Positions 1 to 13,439 of a stretch of DNA of 64,000 nucleotides are shown in pieces. A model generated the notes under the pieces. The model was not told where the DNA came from. It saw nothing but the letters and a program-made list of their open reading frames with translations, and made no database searches. Location: the NCBI GenBank assembly GCA_026027325.1, contig JAMSLZ010000009.1, positions 1,054,001 to 1,118,000 of the forward strand, read 5' to 3'. Each line of letters opens with the position of its first letter. The first letter of the stretch is position 1. Both the position numbers and the translations under genes were made by a program. Source of the DNA: Actinomucor elegans (Eukaryota > Mucoromycota > Mucoromycetes > Mucorales > Mucoraceae).

Positions 1-399
1 TGATCCACATGAGCTGACTGTTGATGGCGTTATTGGGAGACGCAGTAGGAGCGCGCTGCTGCTGTTGATTTGTCTCTACAACAAGTTGGCCAAACACAAG
101 CTTCATAGGCCTAATCTCGTCACCATTAGAATCAGAAACTGCTTGTTCCAAGACAACCGAAATAGTTGATTGATCTGTGCCCATATGAGGATCCCATTGT
201 ATTACTCGAGGTCGTGTAAAAGCTTCGTTAGTGATTGGAGTGTTGGTTGGCAGGTAGTTTTTAGATGACTTCAAATAGCCTATATTCAATTTCAGGAAGG
301 GATTACACATGTGCTCTGTTTTATAAGTGCATACATACCATTGTTTATGGTTGTATCTAATGCAAGGTTGTTATTATTTATAGCGCTTGCTTCCATCAT
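1..399 (-). CDS. Partial gene: 5' end of a possible Medusa-like transcription regulator
   Basis: The reverse strand opens with ATGATGGAAGC at 399. Exon 1 runs 399-339 and a 59-nt intron (GTATGT...ATAG, 338-280) leads to exon 2, which stays open to the window edge at 1. The visible product is about 110 residues. An Asn-rich start is followed by PRVIQWDPHMGTDQSTISV and, a little later, MKLVFGQLVVETNQ, then a Gln/Pro/Ser-rich stretch. The order of a short proline-led strand, a glycine turn and a hydrophobic 'xLxFG' strand resembles the immunoglobulin-like (IPT/TIG-like) segment of fungal Medusa regulators; this is pattern memory, not a search. The rest of the protein lies outside the window, so it could be any IPT-fold regulator. 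Confidence 0.4.
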
Positions 400-1264
400 G
401 TGTATGAAGTAAATTGAAAAGAAGAGGAAGACTAATGGGCATTGGAAGCTGCAATCGATATAATTATTTCTGCGACGGCGAGAAAAAGAGATGAAGCAAA
501 CAATCAGTCGTCTTCATTTATATAGCTTGTTTGCTATAATGTCTCGGAAATACAGTTTGTTTCATAGAGATGAGCTGCTGGACGATGGAAATATAATGAT
601 ACCTTCAATTGGTCTGATTAGATATAATCGAGATAACTGAACTTGGAGCTTAGCTGAGGTAAGATTAAGCTTGTGCAGAGATTTTAATAAACACCACCTT
701 TTTTCCGAAACTGATATTTAGTACTCGGGCTATTCCCTTTTGATTGATGCATAACCCGGAAGACTGGAGTTGATATTCTAAAAAAGCGATAGTTATTGAC
801 ACATCAGATGTAAGTATTTAAACAGGTTTTTGTGGATGTAGTAAAACTCGTTTTTACTACGCAGCGAAGCCCTTAGGTATCCATCGTCGTTTCAATAGCT
901 CTCTATTCCCTGAATTATAACCTGAATAGCAGTATCAAATAGGTAGTGTAACATGCATGTATCTGGTTTTTAGTGGGTAGTTAACTTAGAGTATCTAAGA
1001 CAGACTGGTCGTGATCTGATAACTGTCAACTAGTATAATAAAGTGATCGTATTGTAGTTTAACAAAATGTTCTCATAAATGTATCAAAAGCCAACGCTTG
1101 ACTATCACGAATGCCTGGGGACATAATATGAAAGTTTTTAGAATCGAAACAGATCTATTGTAATCGTTAGGTTTAGACTACATAAAAACTGCTTCAAGGG
1201 TATGTTAATCATATTGATCATTATATAGATAAACTGCATTTAATTAGACAATGAGTGTAGTGGA

Positions 1265-1326
1265 TTTGGCGGCTCATTCTGGACCTCAACTACTAGATGT
1301 GTATGCAACATTAAACTGGATGATAA
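1265..1326 (-). repeat. Dispersed intergenic repeat, diverged copy
   Basis: Reverse strand reads a Family-R core (GTTTAATGTTGCATA) followed by a GTCCAGAATGAG block, the same order and spacing as the other copies. Confidence 0.5.
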
Positions 1327-4300
1327 TTATATGGAATATAAAATGATTTCTACTACAAAAGGGACTATGACAATTCGATCATGTTGAACATGCGGTTTGT
1401 TTATTGATGTAAAAAAAAAAAAAAAAAAAAAAAAAAGGACCAAGATCTCTATATTGCACAGCTTCAGATCTATTAAATAGTGTAATATTATTGAATGCTA
1501 GATTAGATGGGCTGAGATCCTGAATATGTGTTGTGCTTGTATCTTGATATCGCATATTATCGTCTAGATACATGCTCACATTGAATACTGTATGTTAATT
1601 GCCTCCCAAAAGATCTATTAATCAATATTAAATCTAGGTTTTACAAATCGCATACATTTTACAGTTAATCAATAGAATAAAAGATAGCAATAGTATTTTA
1701 CCCAAAATAATGACTTCAGTAGAGCCAATGGTTCATTCTAAATTTTGTAATTGTCTTTAGATAGGACATTTAACCAAAATCAGTTGTGAAATATGAATGT
1801 TGAAAATATAAACTTCGGAAAAATTCCCGTTCATCGAAATCATACGTATATATATGACATTTTAAAATTTTAGGTGACGACCTCGAGAGAGTGTTGTATT
1901 GGGGTCTATTACCTTTTTGACTTAATAACCAACAATACTGTTACTATCCCTTGACTATAATAACTCTTTAAAGTCCTTTGCCAAGATAGTCTCTATTATT
2001 TAAGAAGTCGAGTGAAAAGACCTTGTTTTATTTAGTTATATAAACTATTTAATTTATATGCTGGTCTTTGGGTACAAGTATCACTCTACCAACTACATAG
2101 GATTTAAGGTCTAGTCTACAGACTTGTTGATCTCAGTCTGTGGTGGTAAGGCAGAAGCTGAATGTCGATGCTCATTCAAAGACAATATATTCCTTTATCT
2201 TTCTATTTGTAAGTATGAAGTCTGAATCGTCTTGAGCCAACACTTTAGGAAGCAGCGAAGCAGCTGAATGCATTATATTTTGACAAAGTTTACTGACGAA
2301 AAACTTTTGTTTTCAAGCTTTTTGCTGTGAAAGCCCCAGCTGTTTCTAGCATGTAATTTTCAATATTGATTCAAGGTTCTGCTCTTGTTAATACTCTCTT
2401 TTTATTCGAGAGAGACAAAGATTACATTGGTCGAGATTGTTTGAAACTTTCAGCTATTATTGTTGGAAAACTTTGACTAGAGGATCCAAAGGGAGGGGCC
2501 TACTATCTACGGAACTAGAGAACCTACTTATCTCAAGCAATTCAACATGGCCAAACCTGTATGTTCGCTTGAAATAATACTTCCAAAGTCTGGTCTTACT
2601 TCGAATAAAGGCCAATGTTTTCTCTTGATAGCCTGCCTTTGATTGCTTGGCATAATCATCGATTTCAGGATTGTTGTATATAAAGCAGAAGTTCATCATA
2701 AAAGATTGGTTATTATTCAATACAATAACCGATTCAACCATATTTACGGATGAGATTTGAAGCTTTTACTAAGCTCAGGTTTGTTTCTCTTATTAGAATA
2801 TCGTTATTGAAATCATGTTTCCAAACATGATATCCGTTGTTGTCGAAGAATCTGCTGACTTGAGAAGCGAACACATGAAGCTCAATACCCATTCCTTTGT
2901 TTCAAGTAAAAACAGACCAAGTGATTACCCGCTTACAAACGAACATCAGTACAAAAGGCTTTCTTAAAAAATTAAAACACACTACTAAGCCTTCTTAAGC
3001 GTTGCAAGTTCCCCCAAGAACTTTCTGTTGTGCTCTTTTGCAATCCAATTGTTCTTCCCACGAATAACTGAAGCGAGGTGCAATAACTTGCTCCGGGTCA
3101 CACTTGACGAACTCTCGCTTTCTGTTGGAGCCTTACGACTCTGACTTCAGCCAAGTGAAAGTTCAGATGTCTAAAATAATAATAAAGAGTTGATAGGTGT
3201 AGAATCGCACATAACGTGGAATTGTACTATATTGTAAAAGTTAAAAAGAAAGATCAAGAAATCTCTTGTACAGTTTGGAATATATATTAAACACTACATG
3301 GTTGCATAATATCAGAATGATTTAGCTGGAATATCATTATATTATGATTTTTTTTATTCGGATGAAGTTGGTTATTCAGACGCAATCAGCTAGTCTTTAC
3401 TTTTTTTTTTTTTTTGATTGACACAATTCAATCAGTAACACAAGCACTCTTTCTATTATGATGCCCTTCAGATATGCCAGAATATTTGTACAAACCAGAG
3501 GATAATTCTATTTTTGATCAAAAGTAGAGAGAGAGAGCCTTGCTTGAGTTAAAAAGTAGTAAGAGTATAAATATTAGTATTAAATTGCTCAAATTATCAG
3601 ATTGGCATGTATGGAACGCCGAAACTACCATAGACTCATAAACTCTTTTGCGACTGCATCAAACTGTTTGTTTTTCAGAGGTTTGAGAGTAATGAATTTA
3701 AAACAAATTTCTGTTATAACCAACATGCAAATATAACCTTTTTTGGTAATGTCGAAAGATCCAATCTAAGTCAACAGCACTATGATCAAATAGTCAGTTA
3801 GCACCAACGCTAGACAACGGATGGTAACTTCTTTACTGATGTTGTGCTTTCGGTATTCAATACTAGCTAACAATGTCCTTAGCTTCTGCATAAGTATTCG
3901 CCTAACGGAAGCCTTGTGAGTACAAATCACGAATGACTGCATGCGCTTCTTTTAGAGGAACATCTCTTTCCTCTTCGGAAACACTGTGGCTCTTTTGACA
4001 ATGAAAACTCTCAGTCAGCAGATGACTTTTTATGATAATGCTAAAGAGCAAAAACCTCTTTCGAGAGAATACAAGAAAAGATGAGTCCAAGAAATACTTG
4101 TTTCTGTGGCACAGTTTTTTGTCGAATGTGACATCTTGAGCTTGAGTAATGTTTCGGAACACGACTTATTGCATAAAGTCTGGCATTTACAAGCTTTTTT
4201 TTTGATAGCAGTGACAAGTCCAACTTGGGGAAGAGATGTTCAGCTGAAAACTCTTTGAAACGCAATGAAGGCCGACGTCTAGGGTCAGAATTGAAGAGGA

Positions 4301-5600
4301 TGCCAAGTCAGACTCCCATAAACTCGGCTATTGTGAGGTAGGAAAGGACAACGTAACAGTTGTCAATAACAAGTTTCTCGACAATGGCATGTTAAGCAGC
4401 CTAAAATCTTAAAAATGCTATTTCTGTCCTGATCAGTGTGAATCCAAGTAAAATCAATGATTTTTACTTAGTTGGCTTCCTGATGATGGGCGAGTAAAAT
4501 ATCACTTATTGGTCTATTAATAATGAACTAGTGGTATGCTTTCATGGTTTTGTATTAAAAAATTTATTAAGAATGAGTCTAGTGATTAAAAAAAAAAATT
4601 TAGGCTTAAGTCTTGGGCTTAGTATCCTTGGTGTTCCTGTTGGTAATTTGGTTACAAGGGCTACAAGAACGGATAAGTATAGGTTTCCAGGGTATGTCGC
4701 TAATCTTTATAGCAATAACTTGGATTGATAAGAAGGTGATAAAAAAATACGGTTTAGTTAATGGTTGTAAGAGAACGCCTATCATTCTTTCCAACTCTAT
4801 TAACTCTGGAATCCCTCTTCCCTTTTACAAAATATAGTTTCATATGCAATAATCATGAACTGAGCACCATGATTCTTAATATCATACTATTGGATATCTA
4901 TTCATCACCGTGTGTATTAGAGATGTAGTTAATTCATGGATCAATAAAAAGAGTTTTTTTTTTATTTTATTTAAATCTATTTTAATTATACATCCATTGA
5001 TTTGAATAGCCTATTGTTTTAGTTGTTGTTTTTAATATCCTGAATACAACATCTACAATGGGACATATTCATGAGTATACTTCTCAGGGAAGTTAAATAG
5101 TTATCCAAATCCTATTTCCCATCACTGCATTAGCATTAATTTCATTCTGTGAGCCCTAGCTTTATTGGCAGGCTGCGATTGAAAATAGTGGTCCTGTAGT
5201 CTCCTTTCATGAAAATCTATCATACTGCTCAATTGCATCTACAATGACAATTAACAGAGATATAAATTTGACATCAGGGACAAGAATAAGAAGTACAATT
5301 TTTTTTTAAAAATATATAAACGCCAAAATAACACGTGGAATATCAAAGGAGTTATTCAGCGCCAACAATGCAACATTTTTCCTAACTCGAGCAAAGAGTT
5401 ACATATCTTTCTCACATAAAATGTACATCAGCCAAAAGAAAATTGGATGTTCTACAATGATAATTAAAAGAATAAAGGGCATATACACCACTTGTCACAC
5501 GATAAGACACGATTTCTATTTTTTGGACATACATTTTCTCTGATTTTTTTTAATAAAAAAAATCCCCTTGGCGCGGTATTTGTCGCGTGCATTATGATTT

Positions 5601-5660
5601 GATCTCGGCCCAATATCACATCTGATGAGTATTCCATGTTCATGATGAGTTACTATATCG
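5601..5660 (+). repeat. Dispersed intergenic repeat copy
   Basis: Contains GATCTCGGCC, then ATCACATCTGATGAG, then a TTCATGATGAGTTACTAT block; matches the family order head-box, GCATCTGATGAG core, CAGAATGAG tail. Confidence 0.6.
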
Positions 5661-6340
5661 AATAAAGTCCGAGCACTGCTCCTACTCAAAGAGTGAGTTG
5701 GAGATATTTGTTTATTGAATATTTTCAGCAGCAAACTGGCTAGCTTTTTGATAAAAAATTCTCGGATTATCTCGGTTCCACCCCCGCATCCCCTGATATC
5801 TCCTTTCTGTTTTCTTTCTGATGTTTTCTGGAACCTTTCAATAAAAAGGGTGGATACTATATTGACATTACAGTGTCTTCGGGATCTTTTTCTTAATAAA
5901 ACGAACTTTTATTTATTTTATTTTAATATGCACTTGATGAACGACTATTGTAAAAGAGGATATACATATAAAAAAAGATATTATAATTGAAAAGAAGAGG
6001 GCATATAGATAGAGGGGAAGCTAGATAGAATGGCTTTTTTTTAATTTTAAAATTAAGCTTTTTTTTTTTTCTTTTTTTTTCTTTTTTTTTTTACATAGAG
6101 ATACTTGTTTCTAACAATCGTGCATCCATGCTAAAGTGATGAACAACTGACAAGCTAGCTTTTTTTTTTTTTTTTTTTGTGTATGTGCTCCCTGTAAATC
6201 TAGAATTAGCTCCTGCTGCCTGTTATCTGAGATTGGAGTAGGAGAAAAGAAAAGTAGATTCCATAATGTACAAATGAAAACACGCGTTTGATGTATTAGT
6301 GGCTATTTGGCGGGGCATATAGTTGGCTTTTTTTTTTCTG

Positions 6341-6374
6341 TTACAGTTTCATTCGAACCATTTGGTGCTGCTGC

Positions 6375-6411
<37 letters not shown>

Positions 6412-7596
6412 CGCGTAGAGAATTCTCAAGATATTCAATTCTTGATCTTTGAGTATCAATAATATTGGATGCTTTTTGATACATCTTCCAATAGTCTTTG
6501 CGTATTTGGACAATTTGCGAGCGCAGCTGTTCTTCATCCTGCATATGTTGCATAGGCGCATGGTCTCTGGTATTAACTGGTTCAACTTCGGATCCTGCCG
6601 TTGGAAAAGGTACCATAGCAGTGCTGGCAGGGAATTGGCAATAGAGTTGATCATCCAGGGAAGAATTAGAAGAAGAGTGATGCATGGGTTGATTAAAGTA
6701 CGTATTATAACTCATGTAGACTTCTTGAGGACTTTCAAAAATCATATGCAATTGACGAGGCTTATATTCGATGCCCTGCTGAGGTAAATGCTGCAGGATG
6801 ATGGATGAGGAGGCAGAAGAAGCAGAGCGACGCCTCTCATCGAGGCTGTTAGCGCTACCTTCTTCATCCTCTTGTATCATTGTGTTAGATTCACCATCAC
6901 CAGAGCCACAAGTGAGAATAGTTTCTGGATCCTCTTCCTCTTCGTTCTTGGGTCTCTTTCTACGGGTATAACGTGGGGTTTTTCTGCGTATCAAGTGGAA
7001 TAAATCTCTTCGACCAGGTCTAAAATGAGTGTGATGCCATCTACAGGTCTCTTTATCTTTACTGTCCTTTGATTTACGCGCATCTGTATCCCTTTGAAAG
7101 CCATAAATCTATTGCACTAAGGGGTTAGCCATATTTTAAGTAAATTGCAAAATACATACATTCAATTGTCTCACAAAGGAAGCAAACTTGCAATGCTTGA
7201 ATAATCGAGGTAGGACAATCTCTGTAAATTCTATAAAGTAATTTAAGTGATACATACATAACAATGCTTTGTTTGTTACTTACTGGGTATACAGTCTATA
7301 ATAAACATATCGATGCCGTTATGTCTACACCAACGCGCGTATTTATGCCCATCATCAGGCGCTTGCAGACATCTATAAATTATTAGAATGGAGTGAATCG
7401 CATGATAAGTGTACACTTACTGATACAGCTTCGAAACAAAACCAGCAATTCCACGTTCTGGATGACTTGATTCTTCACAGTCATGAGCAGATCGAAACGG
7501 TTGGTCAGTAGATAGTAATTGCAGTTCCTGACGTTGATGGTCGTAAGTAGGAAACTGTTGAAAGGGTATTAGGTTTATATCATGATAGTATTCCAT
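6341..7596 (-). CDS. HSF-type DNA-binding transcription factor
   Basis: Four exons (7596-7421, 7372-7284, 7230-7160, 7108-6341) join in frame to 367 residues. The HSF-type winged-helix domain spans roughly residues 50-140: GFVSKLYQ, then FTEIVLPRLFKHCKFASF, then VRQLNIYGFQRD (the recognition helix region), then FRPGRRDLFHLIRRKTPRY. A basic patch (RRKRPK) follows, then an acidic stretch, a short coiled coil (about residues 300-340) that may serve oligomerisation, and a run of at least 14 glutamines encoded by a TTG/TTGTTG microsatellite near 6367-6411. The protein is expected to be nuclear and to bind nGAAn-type or related sites. Fungi carry several HSF-domain proteins (Hsf1, Skn7, Sfl1, Mga1); there is no receiver domain, so it is not Skn7-like. 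Which of the others it matches cannot be settled here. Only 205 bp separate its ATG from the next gene's stop. Confidence 0.93.
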
Positions 7597-7655
7597 GTTA
7601 AAAATAAAGAAGGGAAGAAGAAGTATAATAATGTCTTTGTTTGGTTTCGAGGCCT

Positions 7656-7665
7656 CTTTATATAA
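7656..7665 (-). promoter_or_regulatory. TATA box of the HSF-type gene
   Basis: Reverse strand TATATAAAG lies about 60 bp upstream of the HSF-type ATG, inside the only 205-bp gap available for its promoter. Position and sequence fit a TATA element; function is inferred. Confidence 0.45.
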
Positions 7666-7801
7666 GACTCCTGCTTTGCGTCACATATCTTTTTTGTCAG
7701 GTTTGCATCAACTCCTATGCCCTTTTGTCCTCTCCCCCCCTTATTGTCTATAAATGTGTCTGGGGTTTACAAACAGATATGCAATACTCTTATTTTATTG
7801 A

Positions 7802-10800
7802 TTAGATGCCCATTTCATCCATCACTCTACGGTATGTTTTGGTGTTACTGTCTATTCTACTATAATCAGATGAACGCGTCTTAATAAGCAGTGCAGAAAA
7901 CACGTCTGATAGTCGATTAAACAGGTATTTTTCACATATTAAACTGACAGCCAGATTCAACGTAGCCAATAACAATATAAACCATCGAAAAGACATGGGT
8001 AATGTCTCTAATTCCATCATATCCAGTACAAACTGAGGTGGATTCAATACAAACCAACTTGTGAGTGCTATCAAAGTGCTCAATGTCAAGACTAATCTAC
8101 CGTTCGTCCAAAGTGGCTTTCTATAAGGTGGACCAACGCTAAATACGACCGCAATCAACATGTATTGATAACTTGAAACTAGAAACAAGACAGTGTTCTC
8201 CAAACACATGATATTTTCCCCATCAGGATCAAAGACGGGTGCCTTGTACCTACAGCATTTAGGTTTAGCCATTTGTGCAGTATGCTCATAGTAACTTACC
8301 ATGACTGCTGATGTACCACAACATAAGATATCAATTGAAAACTGGAATTAATCACGATTTGACCTATCAAGGACGTCAAGACTTTCATTGATACCAGACT
8401 GGCAGTAGGTCTTTTGTGGTAAAGGTATGGCCATGCAGCAGTATGTCCCACTATATAATGTTAGATCTAAATATACCGAATCATACAATGACTTACTATA
8501 AACAGCTATGGGTAAGATGAGGAATAAATCAATGTACAAGAACTGAAAATCCCCTAGGTTACTACCAAATGCATACAATAAGGTGACAGAAGTAAATTGG
8601 ATCAGACTGTAGAGGGCCATGTACTTGAAGCAACTGAAGCTAGTTACTAAAGCCGCTCTTCCCTCTCTACAAAATGTTAATATTATCGTAAATGACAATA
8701 AATGCATACTTTACTTTATCACATCAATCACGCATTCAATGTCCATGGTATTGCTAGTAAAAGGAGCTGCCACGGAAGCCTCTGCTTCAGATAACGAAAT
8801 ACCAATGTCCCCTGCTTTCAATGCACCACAATCATTTGCACCATCACCACAAAAGCCAACACAATAGCCTATGCGTTGGAGCTCAACCACCAGTTCTTGC
8901 TTTTCATCGGGAGACATACGCGCGTAAATAGCACCTTTAACCAACATACGCTCCAGTGATTCTATGGGGGAATGATCTACCATCCAACGAAATGCTTCAC
9001 CAGTGATGGCAAGATGATACTGCTGTCCATATTCCATCCCACGAGGACGGGGCTTAGGTACAGATATTTAAGGGAAAGGTTTAGCAATTTTGTACATTCA
9101 TATCTTGGTTATTTTACCTGTAACGTGTCTGGCGATAGCTGTAGACCTTCCTGCATGACACTTTCCCAACTCAAGTCTGAATCAGGATCAGTAGAAGACC
9201 CTTTCAAGAATTTAGGTATATAGACTTCAGCACATGGATCGACCAGCCCACATTCTCTAGCCACGCTTACGGCTGTCAGTACATTATCGCCTAAATTTCT
9301 TTGATTAGATTTGAATAGACTCGTTTCTTGTTTCATTTACCAGTGCACATAATTTGCCGAATGTTTGCGTTACGCAAAGTAGTAATGGCTGGTATTGTAC
9401 GAGGTTTGAGCTTGTTCTCAAACACAATAAACCCCAGAAACGTAAGACCGGTTTCTACTTCATTTCTAATAAAGATATAAGTAAAAAGTATTTCGAAAAA
9501 GATGGATCCATACCTCTTTAGTTTATGAAGTTTGTGCCATTTCACTCCTACAAGCTGTCTAGAAGCACATGCAATGACACGAAAGCCACGATGTGTATAC
9601 TTGTAAAGGCGTTCTTGATAGTCCTCGGGCACTAGCATTTTTTGTTAATTATTCTATATATGGTATAAAACCGTGAAAAAAGGTCTTACTAGACTCGGGC
9701 ATGCAGATATCTTTCATAACTTCAGGTGCACCTTTGACAAATACTTCCATGGTTGGATTAGCCAATCGTCTCACAATCACACTCATTCTTCTAAGGGACG
9801 ATACAAATTCAAACGTATGGATGATACCAAACTCAATAGTGGTGTCCTATAAACAAAAATTTAGTAAAAGTTATGCACCTAGAGTCATCAAAACATACTA
9901 TCTGCACATTCACGTCCTGCCGACTACCAGGTGGTCTTACTACAGTAGGCATAATGCCCACTTTAGCACTCTTTTTTGCTTGCAATGCTGCCAATTCACT
10001 TCGAGGCTTCAAACCCATCGATGAAGCTCCCCCACTTTCTTCCAGTTCCCATTGAGTAAACTCAAACATCTTCAAATCAAGTGGATCGCCCAATAGTTCA
10101 CCGTTTACAATCTTGAGCGAGTGACATGTAGTCATGGTGCGCAAGATCTTGGGCTGAGTCGTTTGAGGGTCATCATTATTAGGATCTACATGAGCTACAG
10201 ATTTGCACTCTTGATCAAATAACTTGCGACCGTCCTCGGTCAAAGTAACAGCGCGAATACCATGAATGTCCAGGCCATCTTCTGTCAATGTACCTGTCTT
10301 ATCAAAGCACATACAATCGATCTTGCCGCCAATATTAACTCGTGGTGGAGAGATGCAAAAGATACCTAGCTTCTTGAGTCGGCTGATGGCAAAACTTGTG
10401 CCAATTGATAGCGTAGCAGGCAATGCAGGTGGCACAACGATGGTAATCAAATCCAGTGCACGCAAGATCATCGTCGTAGTATCGATACCCAATCGAATGA
10501 AATTGACAGAGGATATTAAGAAACCAACGATCGCTATATGTAGCTCAATTAGCAACTTACCATATATACAATGCGTTTGATGACTTACCTATCATAGACA
10601 AAACCCCGATGAATCGAAAAGAATCTCTATAAAACTTGAAACTATTGGGTTTGGGAAACAGCATAGATCTCACCAGTGCGCCTTTGGCTGAATTAAAGCC
10701 TGTGCGTACAACAATAGCTGTAGCTGCAGATACATTATCACCGCCTCTAACACGCACCATCTTGGTGCCCATGAACAAAAAGTGCTTGGCTATTTCGGCT

Positions 10801-12436
10801 GGGATGCTTGAAGAAGACAGGTTCATTTTACGCAACGTAGGATCAGTGATAGGTGCTTTAGATACAGGTACGGATTCTCCTGTTAGCATGGATTCATTCA
10901 AGATACAATCGCCAGATACAAGCATTGCATCGCACGGTACAGTATGTACATTGGCAATATCAATCAAATCACCGGGGACCAATTCAACCGAGCTTACATT
11001 ACGCCCTACACATAGTATGTATTAGTTTCTATCAAAAGTACACAATGTGTTGCTTACATGATCCACTACGAAATACCCTTACAGAACATTCGAAAAAGGA
11101 CATCTCTTTCATCCTTTTCATAGTCTAGAAAGAAACCTGTTAGTATATATTCTATAAAGATGCTTCTACTTGCTCTACCTGCTTGGTTTCTATTAATGTT
11201 GAAATGATACTGAAAGCACTAATGATGAAAATACAGAATGCATAGTAGTAATAATCGTCCATACACCAAAGCACAATACTGCCAATCTGAAATACATAAA
11301 ATGGGTTTAATACTTCATCAGTAAGCAACTTGGATGTGGGTTTTTCGCGGATATTGATCAGATTGGGGCCAAATACTGATAGCCTAGCGCGGTATTTTTC
11401 GGATGATAGGCCTAGTTTAAAGTTTTTTGTACTATTCCATGACTGATCTTTCCAAAATCTATAAAAGGTGTAAGCAACACAGATAGAAAGCCCTAATAGT
11501 GAGTGAATGCTTTACCCGATAATCAGAAACTTGTGCAATGCAGGATGAAAAGCTAGCCGTATGTATCGATATTCTACTAACATCAATTGACTCACTTGCT
11601 CATCCATATTGAGCAAATTTCGAGCTTCTTCTGTATTGACATTAAACTGTAATAGCTCTTGTTTAATTTGATCGTACGAAAAGATAGATCCAATAGGTCC
11701 ATTGTACCATTCACGCAAGGGTCGAATTATTTCTATTTCATTGTATTGACTCTAATCGTTTGGGATTAATATCAAATCATAAAAGCTGTGTTGTGGGCTT
11801 TACCTTGAATACAAGCCATTCCGCATCTTTCAATGGCACTTTATAGCCAATCCAAGATATATACCACTTGGGCACCCATCGGCAAATCAACCAAACGATG
11901 CCTAGTGACAAAACCGAGCATATACGATACAAGAACAGATTCAATCGATTATATCTATAGCCCATAATATTGATCTGTACATCTTCTTCCTCTAGCAGCA
12001 ATGTCTGCTCATCTTTGGTATCTTGAGGGATATCGTTCAATCCACTGATTTCTATTTGGTTTTCGCGAGCCACAACGTGTTGAATGATAACATTATTATC
12101 TTCGTCATCAGCTTCGTCTTCAGAATCTGACTCGTCCGACTCGTCGCTGGTATTCAATTCTACGTTGCTATGATCGCTTTCGCTTTCTGTACTTGAGCTT
12201 TCACTATTCCTACGTCGCCGTAAAAGACCAGAGTGTTGGGAGCTATGACGCGCATAAGATCCCGAAATACCGGAGCGACTGCGGAATGATGAAGCAACAT
12301 GGAGTGGATCGTCTACTAATGAAGGAGGTGTTTGGATAAGAGGCGTAGTAGAACCTCGTCTGCTATGGGAAGTGGGTTTATGGGAGAGTGCGTCAACTGT
12401 CGAAGTGCCGTATGCCGCGTTTGTTTTCGTCGACAT
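7802..12436 (-). CDS. P5B-type cation/polyamine-transporting ATPase (Ypk9/ATP13A2 family)
   Basis: A 14-exon gene encodes about 1,300 residues. The N-terminus has a Ser-rich and a very acidic segment, followed by the P5B entry sequence ([29 protein letters not shown]). The A-domain carries the LTGES motif. The membrane motif PPALP and the following [16 protein letters not shown] (phosphorylated Asp) identify subfamily P5B; P5A proteins have a different loop. Nucleotide-domain KGAPE and hinge [20 protein letters not shown] are intact. Several hydrophobic helices follow to the C-terminus. Family members (yeast Ypk9, human ATP13A2) sit in vacuole/lysosome membranes and are linked to polyamine export and metal tolerance; vacuolar location here is inferred from family. 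Introns are 45-65 nt. I saw no frameshift or missing catalytic residue. The start at 12436 is the first in-frame ATG before the Ser-rich region. Confidence 0.95.
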
Positions 12437-12630
12437 TCGTCTATCCTGAATTATCGATAAAACTAACTTTTTAGAAAGAATGGAGCATAGAATAAAGGAC
12501 CAAGTAAGGAAGTTTTAAAAAAATTGTATAAAAAAAATAGTCATGAGATTGGTAGGGCTTTGAACTTGTATCTATAAACTATTTGGTGTTGTTTTTTTTT
12601 GTTGATGTACTCCTATTACAGCTTGTGAAA

Positions 12631-12858
12631 TCAAACAGAAATCGATGCGTTATTTGATAAGGTAATTTTTTCTGAATAAGGTATACTGCTACTATGCCGA
12701 GCGGTATTTGGTAAAGAATAGCCAAGGGATCTAAGATCATTAAGCATTGCATATATGGAATTCATATTCATTTGCTGCTCATCTATAAAGAATAATAAAT
12801 TCATTAAAATACTCTGAAATGAGGGTTTTTCATAAACGTTACGTCTCATTTTGGACAT
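12631..12858 (-). CDS. Small hypothetical protein (75 aa)
   Basis: An uninterrupted frame starts MSKMRRNVYEKPSFQS and ends shortly before the P5B ATPase gene on the same strand. The composition looks protein-like (a predicted amphipathic segment, then a Ser/Asn-rich tail), but I recognise no family. A GTATTT...TTATAG segment of 30 nt inside it could be read as an in-frame mini-intron, so the true product is uncertain. A dispersed repeat copy lies immediately upstream of its ATG, which argues for caution. It may be a chance frame. Confidence 0.25.
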   Translation of the reverse strand: MSKMRRNVYEKPSFQSILMNLLFFIDEQQMNMNSIYAMLNDLRSLGYSLPNTARHSSSIPYSEKITLSNNASISV

Positions 12859-12861
12859 GTC

Positions 12862-12900
12862 CTACTCATCAGATGTGACTAGACCGAGAGATCTAGAGGT
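12862..12900 (-). repeat. Dispersed intergenic repeat copy
   Basis: Reverse strand reads CTAGATCTCTCGGTCTAG, then TCACATCTGATGAGTAG. This is one of the best-preserved 5' head-boxes of the family. Confidence 0.65.
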
Positions 12901-13439
12901 ATTCAATTTGGAGACCAAAGGGTTGATTCCGCAAAATCTCTTTGGAGCATTTTTACGTTCCGCTCGCATTTCAGTATTTTAATTTGACATAAACGATATT
13001 TTCAAGACATATTCGATAAGCATTATAGATAGCTAATAATCTACAGTATGCAACTATACCCTTTTAGCAAATGCATTCCATATAAAACTCTTGAGTTATG
13101 GATGTATTTCTAAAACACTAAGCCAAGCGATTTTTATATGAATTCTTCAATGAATTGAAAGAAAAATTACATAGTGCTTGCGGCATTCGATATACAATCT
13201 AATTTCACGCTGGCTTAATTAATATATAGGAGCTTTCATGTAGCGAAAATAAGAATTGTATTCAATGTGAGCATTGAGATATCATACTTATATTTCAATA
13301 AGCCCAACTAAAAGAACTGTTTGAACCCCGCCATAACACATACAACTTATTTGCACAATGACGTGTCAGCGAATCATACACTTTTTTTTTATTTTTATAA
13401 AAAGCTCACTTAGAGCTTCTAGCATAATTCCAAACCATT
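12901..13439. other. Intergenic region / syntaxin promoter
   Basis: No gene seen. AT-rich DNA upstream of the SNARE gene; a TTTTTATAAAAAG element near 13392-13405, about 40 bp before the ATG, is a candidate TATA box. Confidence 0.5.

Larger units (their letters stand above)
400..6340. other. Gene-poor 5.9-kb stretch
   Basis: No reading frame here has a recognisable domain or a convincing spliced model. Short open frames such as 2741-2457 (minus, 94 codons) and 4162-3902 (minus, 86 codons) have no motif I know. The stretch contains a 26-A run (1411-1436), T-rich runs around 3402-3416 and 6059-6092, and at least two copies of the dispersed repeat (about 1265-1326 and 5601-5660). The first few hundred bases hold the promoter of the gene at 1-399. 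Confidence 0.6.

Noticed and set aside
3902..4265. Overlapping minus-strand frames suggesting a transposase relic
   Set aside because: Frames overlap in different phases, no catalytic motif or conserved phrase could be recognised, and no terminal repeats were seen.
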